DNA of 64,000 nucleotides from Methylobacterium hispanicum (GTDB taxonomy: Bacteria; Pseudomonadota; Alphaproteobacteria; Rhizobiales; Beijerinckiaceae), in assembly GCF_022179285.1 (NCBI RefSeq), contig NZ_BPQO01000013.1:99092-163091 (forward strand), written 5' to 3'. Position numbers and translations under genes: made by a program. Numbering within the stretch: position 1 is the stretch's first letter; every line of letters begins with the position of its first letter. Positions 34,427 through 44,081 of the stretch are shown here, piece by piece. The notes below the pieces were generated by a model. It had not been told where the DNA came from, made no database searches, and saw nothing but the letters and a program-made list of their open reading frames with translations.

Positions 34427-34779
34427 CGGGTCCGCGCCGCGACGACGACGATCTCGACGAGATACTCGGGCCCGGCGAGCTTCGCCTCGACGGTGGCGCG
34501 GGCCGGCGGGTTCTCCGTGGAGACCCAGGCGTCCCAGGCGGCGTTCATCTCGGCGAAGGTCGCGATGTCGGCGAGGTAGACGGTGGCCGAGAGGATGCGC
34601 TCCTTGTCGCTGCCGGTCGCGTTGAGCAGACGGTCGATCTGCCCGAGGATCTGCTGGGTCTGCGCGGTGACGCCGGTGCCCACCGTGTCGGCCGCGACTT
34701 GGCCCGCGAGGTAGACCGTCTCCCCGTAGGCCACCGCCTGCGACATGCGCTTGCCCGGCTCGACCCGCTCGATCGTCAT
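34423..34779 (-). CDS. RidA family protein
   Basis: The 118-residue protein has the RidA (YjgF) pattern: VAYGETVYLAGQVAADT, QTQQILGQIDRLLNATGSDK and VEAKLAGPEYLVEIVVVAA, with the active-site Arg in ARATVEAKLA. RidA hydrolyses reactive enamines/imines. The ATG at 34779 is preferred because a GGGGAG site lies upstream. It overlaps potF by four bases, which couples their translation. Confidence 0.9.
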   Translation of the reverse strand: MTIERVEPGKRMSQAVAYGETVYLAGQVAADTVGTGVTAQTQQILGQIDRLLNATGSDKERILSATVYLADIATFAEMNAAWDAWVSTENPPARATVEAKLAGPEYLVEIVVVAARTR

Positions 34780-34998
34780 CACACCACTCCCCATTCCGTT
34801 GCGGCGGCCAGCACTATCGGCAGCGCCCAAGCCTGCCAATCCCTATCGGCGGCGGCGAGCGCGGGCAGCCCGGACCGGCCCCGGCGAAGCGCCGAAAGCT
34901 TCCGGTACGAAAAATCCGTCCGCCCAAGCTTTCCGCGGCAACCTGCCGCCCCGCTGATGCGTTCAGTGGACATTCGCACCTACGCGCAGGGGTTTGCC

Positions 34999-35268
34999 AT
35001 GGAAATTCTCTGGACCATCATCATCGGCTTCCTGGCCGGCGTCATCGCCAAGTTCATCATGCCGGGCGACAAGGAGCCCGCGGGCTTCATCCTCACCACG
35101 ATCCTGGGCATCGTCGGCGCCTTCGTGGCCACCTTCATCGGCCAGGCGGTGGGCTGGTACGGACCGAACCAGGGCGCGGGCTTCATCGGCGCCATCGTGG
35201 GCGCGGTGATCGTGCTGGCGATCTACGGCTTCATCGCCACCCGCAGCAGCCGCACCTCGACCTACTGA
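34999..35268 (+). CDS. GlsB/YeaQ/YmgE family stress membrane protein
   Basis: The 89-residue protein has three hydrophobic segments (WTIIIGFLAGVIAKFIMPG, FILTTILGIVGAFVATFIG, GAGFIGAIVGAVIVLAIYGF) with glycine-rich cores, as in the transglycosylase-associated/GlsB family of small stress-induced inner-membrane proteins. A CAGGGG site precedes the ATG. It is monocistronic with a clear terminator downstream. Confidence 0.9.
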   Translation: MEILWTIIIGFLAGVIAKFIMPGDKEPAGFILTTILGIVGAFVATFIGQAVGWYGPNQGAGFIGAIVGAVIVLAIYGFIATRSSRTSTY

Positions 35269-35293
35269 TCAGCACAGCCGGGTCGGACGGAGG

Positions 35294-35320
35294 AGGGCGC
35301 CCGCGAGGGCGCCCTTTCTT
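35294..35320 (+). terminator. Intrinsic terminator after the GlsB-like gene
   Basis: AGGGCGCCC and GGGCGCCCT form a nine-base stem with a GCGA loop, followed by TTCTT. It lies 25 bases beyond the stop of the plus-strand gene. Confidence 0.85.
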
Positions 35321-35393
35321 GTTGGCGGCAAGCCTGTTTCGGCGCTGAGGCTCTTCAGAGGCACGGGCCTCGTTCTGCGCCCGGACCGTGACC

Positions 35394-35431
35394 AAAAACG
35401 AGGGCCCGCCGCGCTGATGCACGGCGGGCCC
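35394..35431 (-). terminator. Intrinsic terminator after the gene at 35457
   Basis: On the minus strand GGGCCCGCCG and CGGCGGGCCC pair around a ten-base loop and are followed by TCGTTTTT. The position, 25 bases after the stop, fits a rho-independent terminator. Confidence 0.85.
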
Positions 35432-35456
35432 CGAAGGCTGGATCGAGGATCAGGCC

Positions 35457-35690
35457 TTACAGACGCTGCGAGGCCGCCTTCATCGCGCAGTGGCCGGTGG
35501 CGCCCCGCAGCGCGAGGCCGACGCCGACCACGAGCGCGGCGAGGCTGAGCAGCTTGTTCGGGCGCGGCTGCGCGGCGGCGGCCGCGATGCCGAGGCCGAG
35601 CGCCACCGAGACGGCCCGCTCCGTGGTGGTGAGGTTCGGCTCGCCGCTGAAGATATCGTGGGCGATCTCGTTGATCATCTGGGTCGCCAT
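35457..35690 (-). CDS. Small DUF2892-like membrane protein
   Basis: The 77-residue protein has an N-terminal polar part (MATQMINEIAHDIFSGEPNL) and two hydrophobic segments (ERAVSVALGLGIAAAAAQ and LLSLAALVVGVGLALRGATG), ending with CAMKAASQRL. The TTERAVSVALGL and GxGLxLRGATGHC patterns match YgaP-type/DUF2892 membrane proteins. An AAGAAG site precedes the ATG. The gene has its own terminator. Confidence 0.7.
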   Translation of the reverse strand: MATQMINEIAHDIFSGEPNLTTTERAVSVALGLGIAAAAAQPRPNKLLSLAALVVGVGLALRGATGHCAMKAASQRL

Positions 35691-35784
35691 CGGGCTTCTT
35701 TCGTCTCCGTGAAGGGGTATCGCCGGGCGAACGCGGGGCGCGGGGCCGCGTTCCCGGCCACCGTGCCGCGCCGCACCACCGGCC

Positions 35785-36429
35785 TCAGCCGGAGGCCTGC
35801 TCCCGCTCGGCGAGCAGAGCGTCGTCGATCTCCCGCGCCCGCACGGCGGCGGGGCGCCCGGTGAGGCGGGCGGTGTAGGCCTCGAAGGCCGGCCGCCGCT
35901 CGATCGTGCCGAAGGCCATGCCCCAGGAGAGATGCGCGCCGACATAGAGGTCGGCCGCCGAGAATCTTTCGCCCGCGAGGTAGTCGGTGCCGGCGACGGC
36001 CTGTTCCAGCACGTCCAGCACCTCGGGCAGCGAGCCGTAGCCGACCATGCCGCGCATGCGCGGATCGTCCGGCACGGTGACGCCCAGGACCTTGTTGGTC
36101 ACCGCCGCCTCGACGGGGCCCGCCGCGAAGAACAGCCAGCGATAATAGGCCGCGCGCTCACGGCTGCCCGGCGGCGGGGCGAGCCCGGCCTCGGGAAAGG
36201 CGTCGGCGAGGTAGGCGCAGATCGCTGCCGTCTCGGTCACGACCGCGGCACCGTGGCGGAGAGCCGGCACCTTGCCCATCGGGTTGATCGCCCGGAAGGC
36301 GGCGTCCTTCATGCCGGGTCCGAAGCTCACGATCTCGGCGCGGTAGGGCGCACCGACCTCCTCCAGCATCCAGCGGGCGATCCGCCCGCGCGACATGGGC
36401 GTGGTGTAGAGGACGAGGTCTTCGCTCAT
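35785..36429 (-). CDS. Glutathione S-transferase family protein
   Basis: The 214-residue protein has the thioredoxin-like GST N-domain (LVLYTTPMSRGRIARWMLEE, INPMGKVPALRHGAAVVTET) and an all-helical C-domain (LAGERFSAADLYVGAHL). The Ser in TTPMSRG may be the glutathione-activating residue. The ATG at 36429 follows a GGGAGG site. The substrate is unknown; it is probably a detoxification enzyme. Confidence 0.88.
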   Translation of the reverse strand: MSEDLVLYTTPMSRGRIARWMLEEVGAPYRAEIVSFGPGMKDAAFRAINPMGKVPALRHGAAVVTETAAICAYLADAFPEAGLAPPPGSRERAAYYRWLFFAAGPVEAAVTNKVLGVTVPDDPRMRGMVGYGSLPEVLDVLEQAVAGTDYLAGERFSAADLYVGAHLSWGMAFGTIERRPAFEAYTARLTGRPAAVRAREIDDALLAEREQASG

Positions 36430-36526
36430 ATCTGGCCTCCCTGCCGGCGATTCGTCCCCGGCGGGAGCGTTCAAGCAGATGCGGGGGCGCCCGGGAAGCG
36501 GCCCGTCACGCCCCCGCGGCGATCCC

Positions 36527-37015
36527 TCAGTTCGGCCGTTCCCAGACGAGAGTGACCACGCTCACCTTGCCGTCGCCGCTGAACGGCGCGGGGCGCGTCG
36601 TGTAGACCAGCTTGCCGTCCGCGTAGGCGACGTCGCGCACCTGGGACGTCCCCGTCCAGGCCTCGTTCCAAGACGTGTCGATGGCGTGGGTGATGCTCTT
36701 CCCGTCGAAGGTGTAGGTGCCCGCATAGGCGAAGAAGGAGCGGTGCAGCCGCGCGCGCTCGGCGTCGGTGGGCGCGGCGCCCGCCGGCTTCTCCCGCCCC
36801 TGGTAGGCCACCACGACCATGACGCGGCCGGACGCGTCGTAGTTGATCCAGCCGTTCGGCCGCGGGCCGCCGTAGGAATCCACGACCTCGCCCGTATCGA
36901 CGATCGTCCGTTGCGCCGTCGCGAGACGCCACGTGCCGAGGATGTCCTTGGTGTCGAGGGCCTGCGCCGGCGAGACCAGTAGACAGCAACCGAAAATCCA
37001 GAACCCGACCCGCAT
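36527..37015 (-). CDS. Lipocalin-like domain periplasmic protein
   Basis: The 162-residue protein has a signal peptide (VGFWIFGCCLLVSPAQA) and a lipocalin-like domain (DILGTWRLATAQRTI, YGGPRPNGWINYDASGRVMV, AYAGTYTFDGKSITH). GGAGGTGG precedes the ATG. A GCATAG/CTATGC inverted repeat (37038-37055) about 25 bases upstream may be its operator. Function is unknown. Confidence 0.8.
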   Translation of the reverse strand: MRVGFWIFGCCLLVSPAQALDTKDILGTWRLATAQRTIVDTGEVVDSYGGPRPNGWINYDASGRVMVVVAYQGREKPAGAAPTDAERARLHRSFFAYAGTYTFDGKSITHAIDTSWNEAWTGTSQVRDVAYADGKLVYTTRPAPFSGDGKVSVVTLVWERPN

Positions 37016-37140
37016 GTCCACCTCCAGAACAATCGTCGCATAGACCAAGCTATGCAACTTCTGATTATGGAAGCGCGCGTGATTCGTCATCTCCCCAACC
37101 GCATCCGAGAGCGTGACGGGAGAACAGGAACCGCCAAATG

Positions 37141-37165
37141 AAAAACGCGACCCCGGAGGGCCGCG
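37141..37165 (-). terminator. Terminator after pnp
   Basis: On the minus strand CGCGGCCC and GGGTCGCG pair (one GU) around TCCG, followed by TTTTT, about 30 bases after the pnp stop. Confidence 0.8.
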
Positions 37166-37195
37166 CTTCGCAATCATTCAGTTGTGAGGAGAGGC

Positions 37196-39430
37196 TTACT
37201 CGCCCGCGTCGCGGCGGCGCTCGCCCCGGTGGGAGCGGCCGCCCTCGCGGCTCTCGCGGGGCTCACGCGGCTCCTCGCCGCGCTCGGCCCGCTCGGCGTC
37301 GCGCTGGGCCTTGAGCTTCTCGGTGAGGTCCTCGCCGGTCTGCTGATCGACCACCTTCATCGAGAGGCGGATCTTGCCGCGGTCGTCCTGACCGAGGAAC
37401 TTCACCTTCACCTTGTCGCCTTCCTTGACGACGTCCGTCACCTTGGCGACGCGCTGGGCGGCGAGTTCCGAGATGTGGACGAGGCCGTCCTTGGCGCCGA
37501 AGAAGTTCACGAAGGCGCCGAACTCCATCGTCTTCACGACGGTGCCGTCGTAGATCACCCCGACCTCGGCCTCGGCCACGATCGAGCGGATCCAGTTGTA
37601 GGCCGCCTTGATCGCCTTGCCGTCGGCGGAGGCGATCTTCACGATGCCGGTGTCCTCGATGTTGATCTTGGCGCCGGTCTTCTCGACGATCTCGCGGATC
37701 ACCTTGCCGCCCGTGCCGATCACTTCGCGGATCTTGTCGGTCGGGATCTGCATCGTCTCGATGCGCGGCGCGTACTCGCCGAGCTCGGGGCGGGCGGCGG
37801 TCAGCGCGTTGGCCATCTCAGCCAGGATGTGGGCGCGGCCGTCCTTCGCCTGGGCGAGGGCGATCTTCATGATCTCCTCGGTGATGCCCGCGATCTTGAT
37901 GTCCATCTGGAGCGAGGTGATGCCCTCGTCCGTGCCGGCCACCTTGAAGTCCATGTCGCCGAGATGGTCCTCGTCGCCGAGGATGTCGGAGAGCACCGCG
38001 AAGCGCTCACCCTCGAGGATCAGGCCCATGGCGATGCCGGCGACGGGCCGGCGCAGCGGAACGCCCGCATCCATCAGCGAGAGCGAGCCGCCGCAGACGG
38101 AGGCCATCGAGGACGAGCCGTTCGACTCGGTGATCTCGGACACGACGCGGATCGTGTACGGGAACTCGTGGGCGGGCGGCAGCACGGGCCGGATCGCGCG
38201 CCAGGCGAGCTTGCCGTGGCCGATCTCGCGGCGGCCGGGCGAGCCCATGCGGCCGGTCTCGCCGACCGAATAGGGAGGGAAGTTGTAGTGCAGCAGGAAG
38301 CGCTCCTTGTAGGTGCCTTCCAGCGCGTCGATGAACTGCTCGTCCTCGCCGGTGCCGAGCGTCGCCACGACCAGCGCCTGCGTCTCGCCGCGGGTGAAGA
38401 TCGCCGAGCCGTGGGCGCGCGGCAGGACGCCGACCTCCGAGACGATCGAGCGGACCGTCTTCACGTCGCGGCCGTCGATGCGCGAGCCCGTATCGAGGAC
38501 GTTCCAGCGAACGACCTTCGACTGGGCCTCCTTGAAGGCGGCCTTGACTTTCTCAGGGCTGAACTTCTGCTCGCCGTCCGCCGGGCAGAGGGCGGCCACC
38601 ACCTTCGCCTTCACGGCGTCGACGGCCGCGTAGCGGTCCTGCTTGACGGTGATCTTGTAGGCGTCGCGCAGCTCCGCCTCGCAGATCTCCAGCACCGCCT
38701 TCTCGACCTCGGCGTTCTCCGGGGGCGAGAAGTTGCGCGGCTCCTTGGCGGCCTTCTCGGCCAGACGGATGATCGCCTCGATGACCGGCTGGAAGTGCTT
38801 GTGGCCGAACATCACGGCCCCGAGCATCACGTCCTCGGAGAGTTCCTTCGCCTCGGACTCGACCATCAGGACGGCGTCCTGGGTGCCGGCCACGACGAGG
38901 TCGAGGGTCGAATCGTCCTTGGTCTCGGTGACGAGCGGGTTCAGCTTGTAGCCGCCGTTGACGTAGCCGACGCGGGCCGCGCCGATCGGGCCCATGAAGG
39001 GCACGCCGGAGAGCGTGAGCGCGGCGGACGCCGCCACCATCGCGACGATGTCGGGATCGTTCTCGAGGTCGTGGGTCAGCACGGTGACGACGACCTGGGT
39101 GTCGTTGCGCCAGCCCTCGACGAAGAGCGGGCGGATCGGCCGGTCGATCAGGCGGGAGACCAGCGTCTCCTTCTCGGAGGGACGGCCCTCGCGCTTGAAG
39201 TAGCCGCCCGGGATGCGGCCGGCGGCGTAGGCGCGCTCCTGGTAGTTCACGGTGAGCGGCAGGAAGTCGATGCCGGCCTTCGGCTCCTTGGCCGAGACGA
39301 CGGTGGCGAGCACCGAGGTCTCGCCGTAGGTGGCGATCACGGCGCCGTCCGCCTGGCGGGCGACCTTGCCGGTCTCCAGCACGAGCTTGCGGTCGCCCCA
39401 GATCAGCTCTTCGCGTTGAACGTCGAACAT
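37196..39430 (-). CDS. pnp: Polynucleotide phosphorylase
   Basis: The 744-residue protein has two RNase PH domains ([20 protein letters not shown], and the second with [20 protein letters not shown]), a KH domain ([20 protein letters not shown]) and an S1 domain ([19 protein letters not shown]). The C-terminus after S1 is a charged Arg/Glu tail. It degrades RNA 3' to 5' using phosphate, in the degradosome. It is downstream of rpsO with a strong hairpin between. The length fits the family. Confidence 0.98.
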   Translation of the reverse strand: MFDVQREELIWGDRKLVLETGKVARQADGAVIATYGETSVLATVVSAKEPKAGIDFLPLTVNYQERAYAAGRIPGGYFKREGRPSEKETLVSRLIDRPIRPLFVEGWRNDTQVVVTVLTHDLENDPDIVAMVAASAALTLSGVPFMGPIGAARVGYVNGGYKLNPLVTETKDDSTLDLVVAGTQDAVLMVESEAKELSEDVMLGAVMFGHKHFQPVIEAIIRLAEKAAKEPRNFSPPENAEVEKAVLEICEAELRDAYKITVKQDRYAAVDAVKAKVVAALCPADGEQKFSPEKVKAAFKEAQSKVVRWNVLDTGSRIDGRDVKTVRSIVSEVGVLPRAHGSAIFTRGETQALVVATLGTGEDEQFIDALEGTYKERFLLHYNFPPYSVGETGRMGSPGRREIGHGKLAWRAIRPVLPPAHEFPYTIRVVSEITESNGSSSMASVCGGSLSLMDAGVPLRRPVAGIAMGLILEGERFAVLSDILGDEDHLGDMDFKVAGTDEGITSLQMDIKIAGITEEIMKIALAQAKDGRAHILAEMANALTAARPELGEYAPRIETMQIPTDKIREVIGTGGKVIREIVEKTGAKINIEDTGIVKIASADGKAIKAAYNWIRSIVAEAEVGVIYDGTVVKTMEFGAFVNFFGAKDGLVHISELAAQRVAKVTDVVKEGDKVKVKFLGQDDRGKIRLSMKVVDQQTGEDLTEKLKAQRDAERAERGEEPREPRESREGGRSHRGERRRDAGE

Positions 39431-39512
39431 GCGTGTCTCTCTCATCCTTGGCATATCCCGCGGACGGGCCTTCCCGGCCGCGGGTGGGCGAACCCGGCGC
39501 CGCCAGGGGCAA

Positions 39513-39548
39513 GATTGCGCGTCCCTCCCGTCGGAGGGACGCGCGATC
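39513..39548 (-). promoter_or_regulatory. Strong hairpin in the rpsO-pnp spacer
   Basis: GCGCGTCCCTCC and GGAGGGACGCGC form a perfect 12-base stem with a four-base loop, extended by GAT/ATC. In enteric bacteria a hairpin in this position is the RNase III site through which PNPase controls its own message. Here no T run follows, so processing or autoregulation is more likely than simple termination. Confidence 0.6.
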
Positions 39549-39765
39549 CTGTCCCCGGCACATGGCGCCTCGAAGTCGCCCCGGGTGTTCAGGAGGCCGG
39601 ACCCATTCCGGCACCCCGAAGGTCTTCCTTGGTTACCTCCGATGCTGTCGCACCGGAGGCGGTCCGCCGTACGGGCGGCGGCGCGCGGTCGCGCTTGCGG
39701 CGGCCCTGAGGCCGCCGTGGCCGGGGCACCCTTCCGCTCGGGAAGGAGGCGCCCCGCACGGAGCC

Positions 39766-40035
39766 TTAGCGGCGGATGCCGAGGCGCTCGATCAGCGAGC
39801 GGTAGCGGGCCTCGTCCTTGCGCTTGACGTAGTCGAGCAGCGAGCGGCGCGAGGAGACCAGCTTCAGGAGGCCGCGGCGGGAATGGTTGTCCTTGCCGTG
39901 GGTCTTGAAGTGCTGGGTCAGGTTCGAGATCCGCTCGGTGAGGATCGCCACCTGGACCTCCGGCGAGCCGGTGTCCTTGGGATCGACGCGGTATTCCTTG
40001 ATGAGCGCGGTCTTGCGCTCTGCCGTGATCGACAT
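39766..40035 (-). CDS. rpsO: Ribosomal protein S15
   Basis: The 89-residue protein matches S15 along its length ([69 protein letters not shown]). It binds 16S rRNA early in 30S assembly. Length is the standard 89. The gene precedes pnp as in most bacteria, but truB is not found upstream. Confidence 0.98.
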   Translation of the reverse strand: MSITAERKTALIKEYRVDPKDTGSPEVQVAILTERISNLTQHFKTHGKDNHSRRGLLKLVSSRRSLLDYVKRKDEARYRSLIERLGIRR

Positions 40036-40521
40036 CGCGTGGCCTTTCTGGGATGTGCGGGAGGCGGCTGCCTTGACGCAGCGCGCCTGCATGAGCCTGG
40101 GCGGGGCCGGTGCCGGGATGTCGTCCAGCACGGTCGTTGAGCCCAAGCGGCTTCAGGCCCCGCCCGTCGCCGGGCTCGAGGCCGCGCGCACCATACACGA
40201 AAGCGCCTCCCGCGCCAGTCCCCGGCGCGGGCCGTGCCGTTGGGGCGCCGCCGGAGGGCGGAACCGCCCGCGCCGGATTGCCCAATCGGTGGTCGGGCGA
40301 GAGGCGAAATATCGCCTTGCCTTTGCTCTGCCGGCTAACCATAGCCGGAACCGCGTATGCGCGGCCCGGTTGGCCCTGCGCGACGGGCGCGGGAGACCAC
40401 GGATGACGCAGGACGTCGCCTCCGGGCGCGCGGGCGCGGCGGCACGGGCGGTGCGCGGCGCTCCGCCTACGGGTACACGTCTCCCGCCGAGACCCCGCCG
40501 GGCCCCGGCCTGAGGCGCCCC
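40036..40521. other. About 480 bases without a supported gene
   Basis: The stretch holds the rpsO promoter and, at its right end, a short lead into the small plus-strand gene. A lower-GC stretch at 40280-40350 may be the promoter. No frame is supported. truB, which often precedes rpsO, is absent. Confidence 0.4.
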
Positions 40522-40749
40522 ATGCCGACCAAGGGGAAGCGGAGCAAACGCCAAGCCTACCTCGTCGCGGTGGCGCAGCGGCGCGAGGCCGCGCGGATCT
40601 ACGCCGTGGTGGCGGCCTCCGAGGCGGAGGCGCTCGCCGCGCTCGGCGAGCACGCGGTGGAGAGCGCCCGCCTGCAGGTGGTGGGCGGCCTCTCGCGCGA
40701 CATGGTGCGCCGGCTCAAGCTCAAGCCGGGGGAACTGCGCCTCGTGTGA
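40522..40749 (+). CDS. Small hypothetical protein
   Basis: The 75-residue protein starts [25 protein letters not shown] and continues with [20 protein letters not shown] and a basic end ([13 protein letters not shown]). It is basic and helical with no recognised family. A GAGGCG site precedes the ATG. Its last 29 bases overlap the 3' end of the convergent DUF1275 gene. Confidence 0.5.
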   Translation: MPTKGKRSKRQAYLVAVAQRREAARIYAVVAASEAEALAALGEHAVESARLQVVGGLSRDMVRRLKLKPGELRLV

Positions 40750-41530
40750 GGCCCCGCGCCGCCGCGGCCGCGAGGCCGGCCAGCAGCACGACCGGCAGGA
40801 TCGCGCACCAGAACGCCCCGTAGGCGACCCCGAGGGCGCCCGCGAGCGCCCCGGCCGCGAAGGCGAGCACGGCCGGCAGGATCCGCCGCAGGCGCGCCCG
40901 CGCCGCCGCGTCCGCCGTACGGCCCAGCGCGAAGTCGACCGCGTCGATCACCGCCTGGGTGACGTTGACGGTCATCACCGTGGTGGCCGCAAGGGTCGGC
41001 AGGCAGAGGCGCCCGAGGGCGTTCTGCACGCCCATCGCGGCGACCGCCAGCATGCCGACCAAGAGGGCACCTGGGCTGTCCGCCCCGGCGAAGGGGGAGA
41101 GGACGACCCCGGCGCCGCCGAAGCCCGCGAGCAGCAGCGCCTCCGCGGCGAGAAGCCAGGGCAGGGGGCGCCGTCCGGCCCGCTCGAGCCCGAGGGCGGC
41201 GAGGCGGGCGGCCGCGACCGCGAGCACGAAGACGGGCAGCGCCAGGAGCTTGGCCACGAGGCCGCCCGCCTCGCCGACGAGCGCCGCGCCGATCAGCACG
41301 AAGTTGCCGGTGACGTGGGCGGCGAACAGCCCGGCCAGCGCCACGAACCCGGCCGCGTCCACGAAGCCGGCCACGAAGCCGAGCACGGCGGCGAAGCCGT
41401 TCGGTACGGCGGAGCCTGGCGGTACGGCGGAGCCTGGCGGTCCGGCGTCCTGCCCCGGCATCCCGGTCTTCTCGGCCATCCCGTGCTCCGCCTCCCCCGA
41501 TCTCGGCCGCGATTGCCCGGCGGCGCTCAC
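40721..41530 (-). CDS. DUF1275 (YoaK family) membrane protein
   Basis: The 269-residue protein has six or more hydrophobic segments and the YoaK motifs GFVDAAGFVALAGLFAAHVT, GNFVLIGAAL and VTQAVIDAVDFALG. The first 45 residues are a polar extension with a tandem 18-base duplication (GSAVPP). The family is of unknown function, likely a membrane transporter. It converges on and overlaps the small gene at 40522. Confidence 0.85.
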   Translation of the reverse strand: MSAAGQSRPRSGEAEHGMAEKTGMPGQDAGPPGSAVPPGSAVPNGFAAVLGFVAGFVDAAGFVALAGLFAAHVTGNFVLIGAALVGEAGGLVAKLLALPVFVLAVAAARLAALGLERAGRRPLPWLLAAEALLLAGFGGAGVVLSPFAGADSPGALLVGMLAVAAMGVQNALGRLCLPTLAATTVMTVNVTQAVIDAVDFALGRTADAAARARLRRILPAVLAFAAGALAGALGVAYGAFWCAILPVVLLAGLAAAAARGLTRGAVPPA

Positions 41531-41745
41531 CCGTCAAGGTCCATGCGGGACGGTCCTCCCGGTGCCTCCCGGCCGGCGCCGTTGCCGGAATCGACCACCG
41601 CGGCCGGGCCGCTTGCGCCGTTGGGGCCATGGGCGATCGCTCCGGCGCTCCCTCCCGGCCCCCCTCCCGGCCCCCCCCTTGGCCCGCACCGCCCCGGATG
41701 CCATGCTCCGCGTGAGCCGCCCGCGAGGCGGCCCGAAAGGGGACG

Positions 41746-43380
41746 ATGCGCTCGCTCAAGGTCCGTTTCGCGCTGCTGCTCGGCGCGACAGCCCTGCTGG
41801 TCGTGCTGGCCGCCCTCGGCGTCCTCGCCTCGATCGCGGCCGCCGAGCGCACGATCGACCGCACGCTCGCGGCGCAGGCGCGGCTGGAACTGCTGGCCGA
41901 ACTCTCCGGCCGGCTGACCCAGTTCGGCCTCGCGGCGGTCGAGACGGTGGGCAGCCCCGACGCGCAGCCGGAGGCGATGGCGATCGCCCGCGCCAACGCC
42001 GACAAGGCGCTCGCGTCCGTCGACGAGGCCCTGGCCCGGAGCATCCAGGTCAGCGACGACCCGAAGGACCGGATGGCCTACGCCGCCCGCACCCGGCCGA
42101 TGGCGCAGCTGCGCGCCGCCCGGGCGATCCTCGACCGGCAGGTCCAGCAGATCACCCGCCGCGCAGCCGAGCCGGAGCAGCGCCAGAACGCCATCAAGGG
42201 GGCGCTCAACGGCTTCGGGGCGATGACCGGGCAGCCGCTCTCCTTCCTGATCGAGGCGGAGCGGCGCAGCATGGTGCTGGGCTCCGAGGAGGCCCGAGCG
42301 CTGGCCGACCGGCTGCGGCTGGCAGCGGCCCTGGCGGTCGGGGCGGCGCTGGCCATCCTGCTCGTGCTCTACCGCAGCCTGATCCGGCCGACGCTCGCGC
42401 GGATCGAGGCGGTGCGGCGGGCGGCGATCGCGGTCGGGCGGGGCGAGCTCGACATCCGGCTCTCGGTCGCGGTCCGGGACGAGCTCGGCCTGCTGGTCGC
42501 GAGCTTCAACCGCATGGCCGCGCGGCTCGGCCGCCGCGAGGCCCGGGTCGCGGCCGACCGGGCGGCGCTGGAGGAGACGATCCAGGCCCGCACCGCCGAC
42601 CTGCGGGCGGCCAACGCCCGGCTCGAGGCGGTCGACCGCTCGCGCCGCCGCTTCTTCGCCGACGTCAGCCACGAGCTGCGCACGCCGCTCACCGTGATCC
42701 TCGGCGAGTGCGACCTCGCCGCCCGCACGGCGGCGAGAGCGGGCGAGCGCCCGGTCGATCACGGGCCGGCCTTCGCCACAATCCGCAAGCGGGCGCAGCG
42801 GCTGAAGCTGCGGGTTGAGGACCTCCTGCGCGTCGCCCGCTCGGAATCGGGCGAGATCGAGCTCGACCGGCGGGCGCTCGGCGCGGCTTCCGTGCTGGCC
42901 GAGGCGATCGACAACGCCGCCTCCGAGGCCGCGCGCCGCCGCGTCGCGCTGATCTTCGAGCCGGGCCGGGAGGACGTCGAGATCTCCGCCGACCGCGAGT
43001 GGCTGCGGCAGGTGGTGGAGAGCCTGATCGACAACGCCCTCCGGCACGGGACGGGGCTCTCCCGCGTCACCGTCGCGCTGGAGGCCGGTGAGGCGGCGGG
43101 GGCGCCCGCCGCCATCGTCACCGTCACGGATGACGGACCGGGCTTCGGCGCCGCGCAGGAGGCCCTCTTCGAGCGCTTCCGCCGGGGCGCGCGGCCGGGG
43201 GAGGGCGGCTTCGGCATCGGGCTGGCGCTCGCCCGCTGGGTGGTGGAGCAGCACGCGGGCACGATCCGCCTCGGCCCCGGCCCGGACGGGCGCGGCGCGC
43301 AGGTGCGGCTCGAACTGCCGGCCCTCGACCCCGCCCGGGCCCACGCCCAGTCTCACGAGCAGAAGGATGACGCCGCATGA
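41746..43380 (+). CDS. mxbD: Sensor histidine kinase, probable MxbD
   Basis: The 544-residue kinase has two membrane segments (about 9-31 and 188-210) enclosing a periplasmic sensor domain, a HAMP segment (RIEAVRRAAIAVGRGELDI), the phosphorylated H309 in FADVSHELRTPL and an ATPase domain with SLIDNALRHG, VTDDGPGFG and GFGIGLALARWV. The response regulator follows with ATGA overlap. In M. extorquens the mxbDM pair needed for methanol dehydrogenase expression is, as I recall, next to the pqq genes, which is why the name is proposed. The name rests on position and architecture. Confidence 0.75.
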   Translation: MRSLKVRFALLLGATALLVVLAALGVLASIAAAERTIDRTLAAQARLELLAELSGRLTQFGLAAVETVGSPDAQPEAMAIARANADKALASVDEALARSIQVSDDPKDRMAYAARTRPMAQLRAARAILDRQVQQITRRAAEPEQRQNAIKGALNGFGAMTGQPLSFLIEAERRSMVLGSEEARALADRLRLAAALAVGAALAILLVLYRSLIRPTLARIEAVRRAAIAVGRGELDIRLSVAVRDELGLLVASFNRMAARLGRREARVAADRAALEETIQARTADLRAANARLEAVDRSRRRFFADVSHELRTPLTVILGECDLAARTAARAGERPVDHGPAFATIRKRAQRLKLRVEDLLRVARSESGEIELDRRALGAASVLAEAIDNAASEAARRRVALIFEPGREDVEISADREWLRQVVESLIDNALRHGTGLSRVTVALEAGEAAGAPAAIVTVTDDGPGFGAAQEALFERFRRGARPGEGGFGIGLALARWVVEQHAGTIRLGPGPDGRGAQVRLELPALDPARAHAQSHEQKDDAA

Positions 43381-44081
43381 CCCGGGTCCTGATCGTCGAG
43401 GACGACATCGATATCCGTGGCATGCTCGCCCGCGGGCTGGAGGCGGAGGGGTTCGAGGTCGGCACCGCGGCCTGCGTGGACGACGCGCTCTCCGCCGCGC
43501 GCGCCGAGACCCCGGGCGCGGTCGTGCTCGACATCACCCTGCCGGACGGCTCGGGGCACGACGTCTGCCGCTCCCTGCGGGCGGGCGGCTATCCGGGGCC
43601 GATCCTGTTCCTCTCCGCCCGCGACGAGGTGCGCGACCGGGTCGAGGGGCTGGCGCTCGGCGCCGACGACTACATCGTGAAGCCCTTCGTGTTCGACGAG
43701 TTGGTGGCGCGGCTGCGCACCCATCTGATGCGGCGGCGGAACGCCGAGGCGCCGCGCCAGACGGTGAGCGCCGGCAAGCTGGTGCTGGACCTCGAGACCC
43801 GGCAGGCCTCCTGCGGCGAGGCCGCCGTGCGGCTAACCCCGCGCGAGGCGGAACTCCTCGCCATGCTGATGGAGAGCACCAACCGCCCGGTCTCGCGGGC
43901 CGACATCTTCGAGAAGCTCTGGGCGAGCCAGGGCGGGCTCTCGCTCAACGTGGTCGACGTCTATATCGGCTACCTGCGCTCGAAGATGTCCGACTTCGTC
44001 CGACACGGCGGCCCGGTGCTCACCACCGTGCGCGGGCGCGGCTTCATGCTGGAAGTGAAGGGTCAGGAGTTCCGGCACTGA
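43377..44081 (+). CDS. mxbM: OmpR-type response regulator, probable MxbM
   Basis: The 234-residue protein has a receiver domain with the acidic pocket D9/D10, phosphorylated D52 (VVLDITLPDG) and K102 (IVKPF), and a winged-helix DNA-binding domain (VRLTPREAELLAMLMES, SLNVVDVYIGYLRSKM, TTVRGRGFML). It overlaps the kinase by four bases. It probably controls methanol oxidation genes; whether it also regulates the pqqA promoter 470 bases downstream is not shown. Confidence 0.78.
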   Translation: MTRVLIVEDDIDIRGMLARGLEAEGFEVGTAACVDDALSAARAETPGAVVLDITLPDGSGHDVCRSLRAGGYPGPILFLSARDEVRDRVEGLALGADDYIVKPFVFDELVARLRTHLMRRRNAEAPRQTVSAGKLVLDLETRQASCGEAAVRLTPREAELLAMLMESTNRPVSRADIFEKLWASQGGLSLNVVDVYIGYLRSKMSDFVRHGGPVLTTVRGRGFMLEVKGQEFRH

